Assembly (NCBI GenBank): GCA_023145485.1
Contig: JAGLDT010000258.1
Span: 1 to 17,368, forward strand
Direction of reading: 5' to 3'
From: Cocleimonas sp.
Lineage (GTDB): Bacteria > Pseudomonadota > Gammaproteobacteria > Thiotrichales > Thiotrichaceae
DNA: 17,368 nucleotides
Shown: in pieces, positions 14,425 to 17,368 of the stretch
Position numbering within the stretch: position 1 is the first letter of the stretch
How the letters are laid out: the number at the start of each line of letters is the position of its first letter
Position numbers and translations under genes: made by a program
Notes under the pieces: generated by a model
What the model was told of the DNA's origin: nothing
The model's database searches: none
The model's input: the letters and a program-made list of their open reading frames with translations, nothing else

Positions 14425-14469
14425 TATTTTGTCCGCTGAAGATTATTTTAATTATTGTGCAGCTGACAA

Positions 14470-14495
14470 ACAGTCTATCATTGCTAATAGACTGT
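14470..14495 (-). terminator. 9-base-pair hairpin between two minus-strand genes
   Basis: ACAGTCTAT (14470-14478) and ATAGACTGT (14487-14495) pair perfectly around an 8-base loop. On the minus strand the stem is followed by TTTGT, so it may end the transcript of the small membrane protein. It could also be an operator for the NlpC/P60 gene. Confidence 0.4.
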
Positions 14496-14523
14496 GATGG
14501 ATAAATAAAGATGAATGGCTTGC

Positions 14524-14649
14524 TTAAAAACTATCTTCAAAAATTTTCTGAATAGTTTCACGCTTACGGTCTTCTCTCTGTAGATCACGAGCGATTGAGA
14601 ACCAAGCGACAATGATAATAATAAATAATGAAATAAGAATGAACTCCAT
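14524..14649 (-). CDS. 41-residue single-helix membrane protein
   Basis: The small frame from ATG 14647-14649 encodes 41 residues: a very hydrophobic helix (MEFILISLFIIIIVAWFSIA), then a charged tail (RDLQREDRKRE, and IFEDSF at the end). The same frame stays open to 14715, but this start is chosen because GGGGA stands eight bases before it and because the protein then starts at the helix. The helix-plus-charged-tail shape is common among small regulatory membrane proteins that bind larger partners. I do not recognise it. A perfect hairpin lies just downstream and supports a real transcription unit. Confidence 0.5.
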   Translation of the reverse strand: MEFILISLFIIIIVAWFSIARDLQREDRKRETIQKIFEDSF

Positions 14650-14949
14650 AATATGCTTCCCCTTTGTTTTTTTTAATGACATTATAATAGATTCATATAA
14701 TTTAAATAAGTTCACCCATAAACTTAATTAATAATCATTAATAAAGATGAGCTTCCCCTAGAAAGAGTACAAATACCTGAATCAATTCAACATGCCCCTA
14801 CCATCATAAAGCTAAAAAATAAATAAAAAAGCCTTACAAGATTATCGGTATATGTTTTTTCATATTTCAAGAAAATATTCAGAATAACAACTAGAAAAAA
14901 TGTCATAACAAGTCCATGCTACAATCAAAGATCATTCTGAAATCTTTCA

Positions 14950-16263
14950 ATGCTTATGCAACAAACAACGATCTCTAACACACAAAATCATCATTCCCGT
15001 ATCAATTTTTTTCGAGAAGCAGCCCCCTATATCCATCTTCACCGAGGAAAAACCTTTGTAATTGCCTTTCCAGGTGAGATCATTGAAGAACCATTATTTA
15101 ATGACATTATTCGTGATATTGCGATTCTTTCCGCGCTAGGTGTGCATATTATTATTGTCCACGGTGCACGTTTACAGATAAATCTACATTTACAGCAATT
15201 AGGCTACCCTAGCGATATAATAAATGATTTACGAGTAACCAACGCCTCCACTCTAAAAATTGTCAAGGAAACGATTGGTGCTTTGCGGGTTGAAATTGAA
15301 AATAGGCTTGGGCATGTACTCAATAGCCCCCCCATTATTAATGATGAATTAGGCGTATTATCAGGCAACTTTATTACTGCCAAACCCGTCGGGGTGTTTC
15401 AAGGCGTTGACTATCAATACACTGGAAAGGTAAGGAAAATCAATACCTCTCTGATCCAGTCCTTATTAAATCAAGAAAATATTGTATTGCTTTCTTCGTT
15501 GGGATTTTCACCAACAGGAAAAGCTTATAATCTACGCTATGAAGACGTTGCTAGCTTTACTGCCATGCAGATACAAGCGGATAAACTAATTTTTATTAGC
15601 CCAACACACTATGAGTTAGCCCGTGAAATCAATCTGTATGATCTTGAAACGAGCATGCAACAAGACACCAAAAAATACCCTTTGCTCAATGATATTGCTA
15701 ATGCACTAAATCAAGGGGTGAAGCGCGTACATTTAATAAGTGATAAGCAAAATGGAGGTTTACTGCTAGAGCTTTATACCCGTGATGGTATCGGAACCAT
15801 GTTTACTGCTAGTTTGTATGATGAAATCCGCCTAGCCAATATTGATGATGTCAGTGGTATTATTGCGCTAATCACGCCACTTGAGGAGAAAGGTATTCTA
15901 ATTAAACGGTCTCGTGAACAGTTAGAGTTGGAAATCAATAATTTCAGTATTACCAAACGTGATGGCAAAGTGGTTGGCTGTGCAGCTCTTTATGAAATGG
16001 ATCAACAAACAGGTGAGTTAGCCTGCCTTGTTATCCACCCTCATTATCGCACGGGTGGACGTGGTGATGATCTAATAAAATTTATCACCAATATAGCGAA
16101 GAAGAAGCAGTTACAACGGCTATTAGTACTAACCACTCAATCCATAGACTGGTTTAAGGAGCGCGGTTTTAGTATTGGTAAAGTCGATGATTTACCTGAA
16201 AAGAAAAAGGCTCTGTATAATTTTCAACGTAATTCTAAGGTGCTGTTTAAGCAGATTAGTTAA
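14950..16263 (+). CDS. argA: Amino-acid N-acetyltransferase (N-acetylglutamate synthase)
   Basis: This 437-residue enzyme makes N-acetylglutamate from glutamate and acetyl-CoA, the first step of arginine synthesis in the cytoplasm. The first 290 or so residues form an amino-acid-kinase-like domain (FVIAFPGEIIEE, HIIIVHGARLQINLHL, LSGNFITAKPVGVFQG); in ArgA this part is not a kinase but binds feedback-inhibiting arginine. The C-terminal GNAT domain has the acetyl-CoA loop R367-T-G-G-R-G-D373 after ACLVIHPHY, and WFKERGFSIG near the end. Length agrees with E. coli ArgA (443). ATG at 14950 is the first start; a second ATG two codons on is an alternative. The 234 bases before it are AT-rich and hold TGAATCAATTCA at 14778-14789, which resembles an ArgR half-site pair with the wrong spacing. 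Confidence 0.95.
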   Translation: MLMQQTTISNTQNHHSRINFFREAAPYIHLHRGKTFVIAFPGEIIEEPLFNDIIRDIAILSALGVHIIIVHGARLQINLHLQQLGYPSDIINDLRVTNASTLKIVKETIGALRVEIENRLGHVLNSPPIINDELGVLSGNFITAKPVGVFQGVDYQYTGKVRKINTSLIQSLLNQENIVLLSSLGFSPTGKAYNLRYEDVASFTAMQIQADKLIFISPTHYELAREINLYDLETSMQQDTKKYPLLNDIANALNQGVKRVHLISDKQNGGLLLELYTRDGIGTMFTASLYDEIRLANIDDVSGIIALITPLEEKGILIKRSREQLELEINNFSITKRDGKVVGCAALYEMDQQTGELACLVIHPHYRTGGRGDDLIKFITNIAKKKQLQRLLVLTTQSIDWFKERGFSIGKVDDLPEKKKALYNFQRNSKVLFKQIS

Positions 16264-16282
16264 GCTGTTTCTTGAAATACCC

Positions 16283-17368
16283 TTAATAACAAACCCGCAC
16301 GCCTTTATCACCCAGTTCTTTCTTAAGTGCTTGCAATGCATCATCTGACAAAGGTGCATTAACGCTCTCCCCTAAGCGTATTTGTGCGGAGGCTTTGTCC
16401 GTTTCATAACGAATAAAAACAGGACAACTTGCCTCCGTTTCTTGTGGTAGTAACTCACCTAAATGCTCCACTAACCCATTGCTTGTTTGTGATTGATTCA
16501 CTGATAATTGCAAACGTCTCGCAAAGGTTTTTCTGGCACTGGCAATATCATGTAGTGTATTAATTCGCAGACGCATATTGCCTGAAAAGTCGGTATTTAA
16601 ACTGCCCTCGATAACTAACACCTCTTCCTTTTGAATTAGATGCTCAAATTCCTCATAGACATCACTAAAAATAAACACTTCATAATAAGCCGTTTTATCA
16701 TCTAATTCCACAAAGGCACGTTTACCTTTATCAGTATTTTGAGTACGAACTGCAGAAACTAACCCTGCTAATATAACAGGAACTTTCTGGTATTTTTGTG
16801 TGCCATCATCATCTGCTAAATCAGAGAGCGTATGGGAACGTAGTTGTTTAATTTCATCTTCGTATTCATTAATAGGGTGCCCTGTCAGGTATAAACCAAG
16901 CGCATTTTTTTCTAAACGCAGACGTTCTCTTTCTTCCCATTCTGGAAGATTAGGGGCCAGTTTTTCATCCTTCTCGACCACCATAGAGCCACCAAACAAA
17001 TCAACTTGCCCTACCGCATCAGCACGATGTTTTTGACCTGCCATACGTAAAACTTCAGGTAAATGTTCTAATAAACTATTACGGTTTTTACCCAAGCTAT
17101 CGAAAGCACCTGCTTTAATCAGCGTTTCTAAAATACGTTTTGTGACTTTTCTTGAGGCAACACGCTCACATAAATCAGCCATTGATTTAAAGGCACCGTG
17201 TTTGTCACGCTCTTCTAAAATAACCCCCAAAGCGCTTTCACCCGCCCCTTTAATTGCCCCTAAACCAAAAACTACATTGCCTTCATGTTCTGTTGAAAAA
17301 CGATACTGTGAACGATTTACATCAGGGGCAATGACATCTAAACCTGCTTGACGACAATCATCCACAAA
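16283..17368 (-). CDS. dnaE: DNA polymerase III alpha subunit, C-terminal part (runs off the window)
   Basis: This is the last 361 residues of the replicative polymerase subunit; the frame is open at the right edge and the N-terminal PHP and catalytic palm parts lie outside. Visible parts in order are the end of the fingers region (VIAPDVNRSQYRF, VVFGLGAIKGAGE), the tandem helix-hairpin-helix module (RILETLIKAGAFDSLG), a sliding-clamp binding motif QVDLF (16994-17008; E. coli has QADMF), and an OB fold (VPVILAGLVSAVRTQ, KRAFVELDDKTAYYEVFIF, LVIEGSL). The C-terminal tau-binding region ends VRVCY. No frameshift or lost motif is seen. It converges with argA, with 19 bases between stops. Confidence 0.96.
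   Translation of the reverse strand, partial: FVDDCRQAGLDVIAPDVNRSQYRFSTEHEGNVVFGLGAIKGAGESALGVILEERDKHGAFKSMADLCERVASRKVTKRILETLIKAGAFDSLGKNRNSLLEHLPEVLRMAGQKHRADAVGQVDLFGGSMVVEKDEKLAPNLPEWEERERLRLEKNALGLYLTGHPINEYEDEIKQLRSHTLSDLADDDGTQKYQKVPVILAGLVSAVRTQNTDKGKRAFVELDDKTAYYEVFIFSDVYEEFEHLIQKEEVLVIEGSLNTDFSGNMRLRINTLHDIASARKTFARRLQLSVNQSQTSNGLVEHLGELLPQETEASCPVFIRYETDKASAQIRLGESVNAPLSDDALQALKKELGDKGVRVCY

Noticed and set aside
14778..14789. TGAATCAATTCA upstream of argA as an ArgR operator
   Set aside because: The ARG box consensus has four bases between TGAAT and ATTCA; here there are two, and no second box lies beside it. Mentioned in the argA entry but not called.

Overview
The window reads as chromosomal DNA of a low-GC, AT-rich gammaproteobacterium. 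The evidence is the PilS/PilR type IV pilus regulators, a gammaproteobacterial ArgA (kinase-like domain fused to GNAT), RimO, DnaE, and ABC-dependent (group 2 type) capsule export genes. I cannot name the genus. Most genes are housekeeping or surface functions. I see no insertion sequence, phage gene, CRISPR array, tRNA or rRNA.

Layout. Positions 1-3442 (minus strand) carry a capsule export block: KpsS-like Kdo transferase, a small lipoprotein, then KpsM and KpsT. The lipoprotein stop and the KpsM start overlap as ATGA. Positions 3625-6888 (minus) carry pilR and pilS. They are preceded by a PP0621-family zinc-ribbon gene that overlaps the pilS start and appears broken by two in-frame TGA codons. 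The divergent gap 6889-7149 holds a GGA-rich segment behind a perfect TATAAT box, which looks like a CsrA/RsmA-sequestering RNA. Positions 7150-9985 (plus) carry a NamZ/DUF1343 exo-muramidase and rimO. The 298-bp gap between them contains three exact DnaA-box 9-mers.

Positions 10001-10771 (minus) encode an exported Lys-rich SH3-like protein. Positions 10988-13847 (plus) form a compact three-gene cluster: a two-helix membrane protein that seems to start at AUU behind an ideal Shine-Dalgarno, a lipoprotein joining a solute-binding fold to a VWA domain, and a membrane-anchored degenerate VWA-like protein. I do not recognise this trio as a named system, and it is the best candidate here for something undescribed. 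Positions 13876-14649 (minus) encode an NlpC/P60 lipoprotein and a 41-residue membrane peptide. Positions 14950-16263 (plus) are argA. The 3' part of dnaE (minus) runs off the right edge.

Working together: KpsS, KpsM and KpsT build and export lipid-anchored capsule, PilS/PilR control sigma-54-dependent pilin transcription, and NamZ and the NlpC/P60 enzyme act on peptidoglycan or its fragments. If the GGA-rich RNA is real, it would tune CsrA, which in many gammaproteobacteria controls surface and motility traits. Its placement beside pilS may or may not be meaningful.
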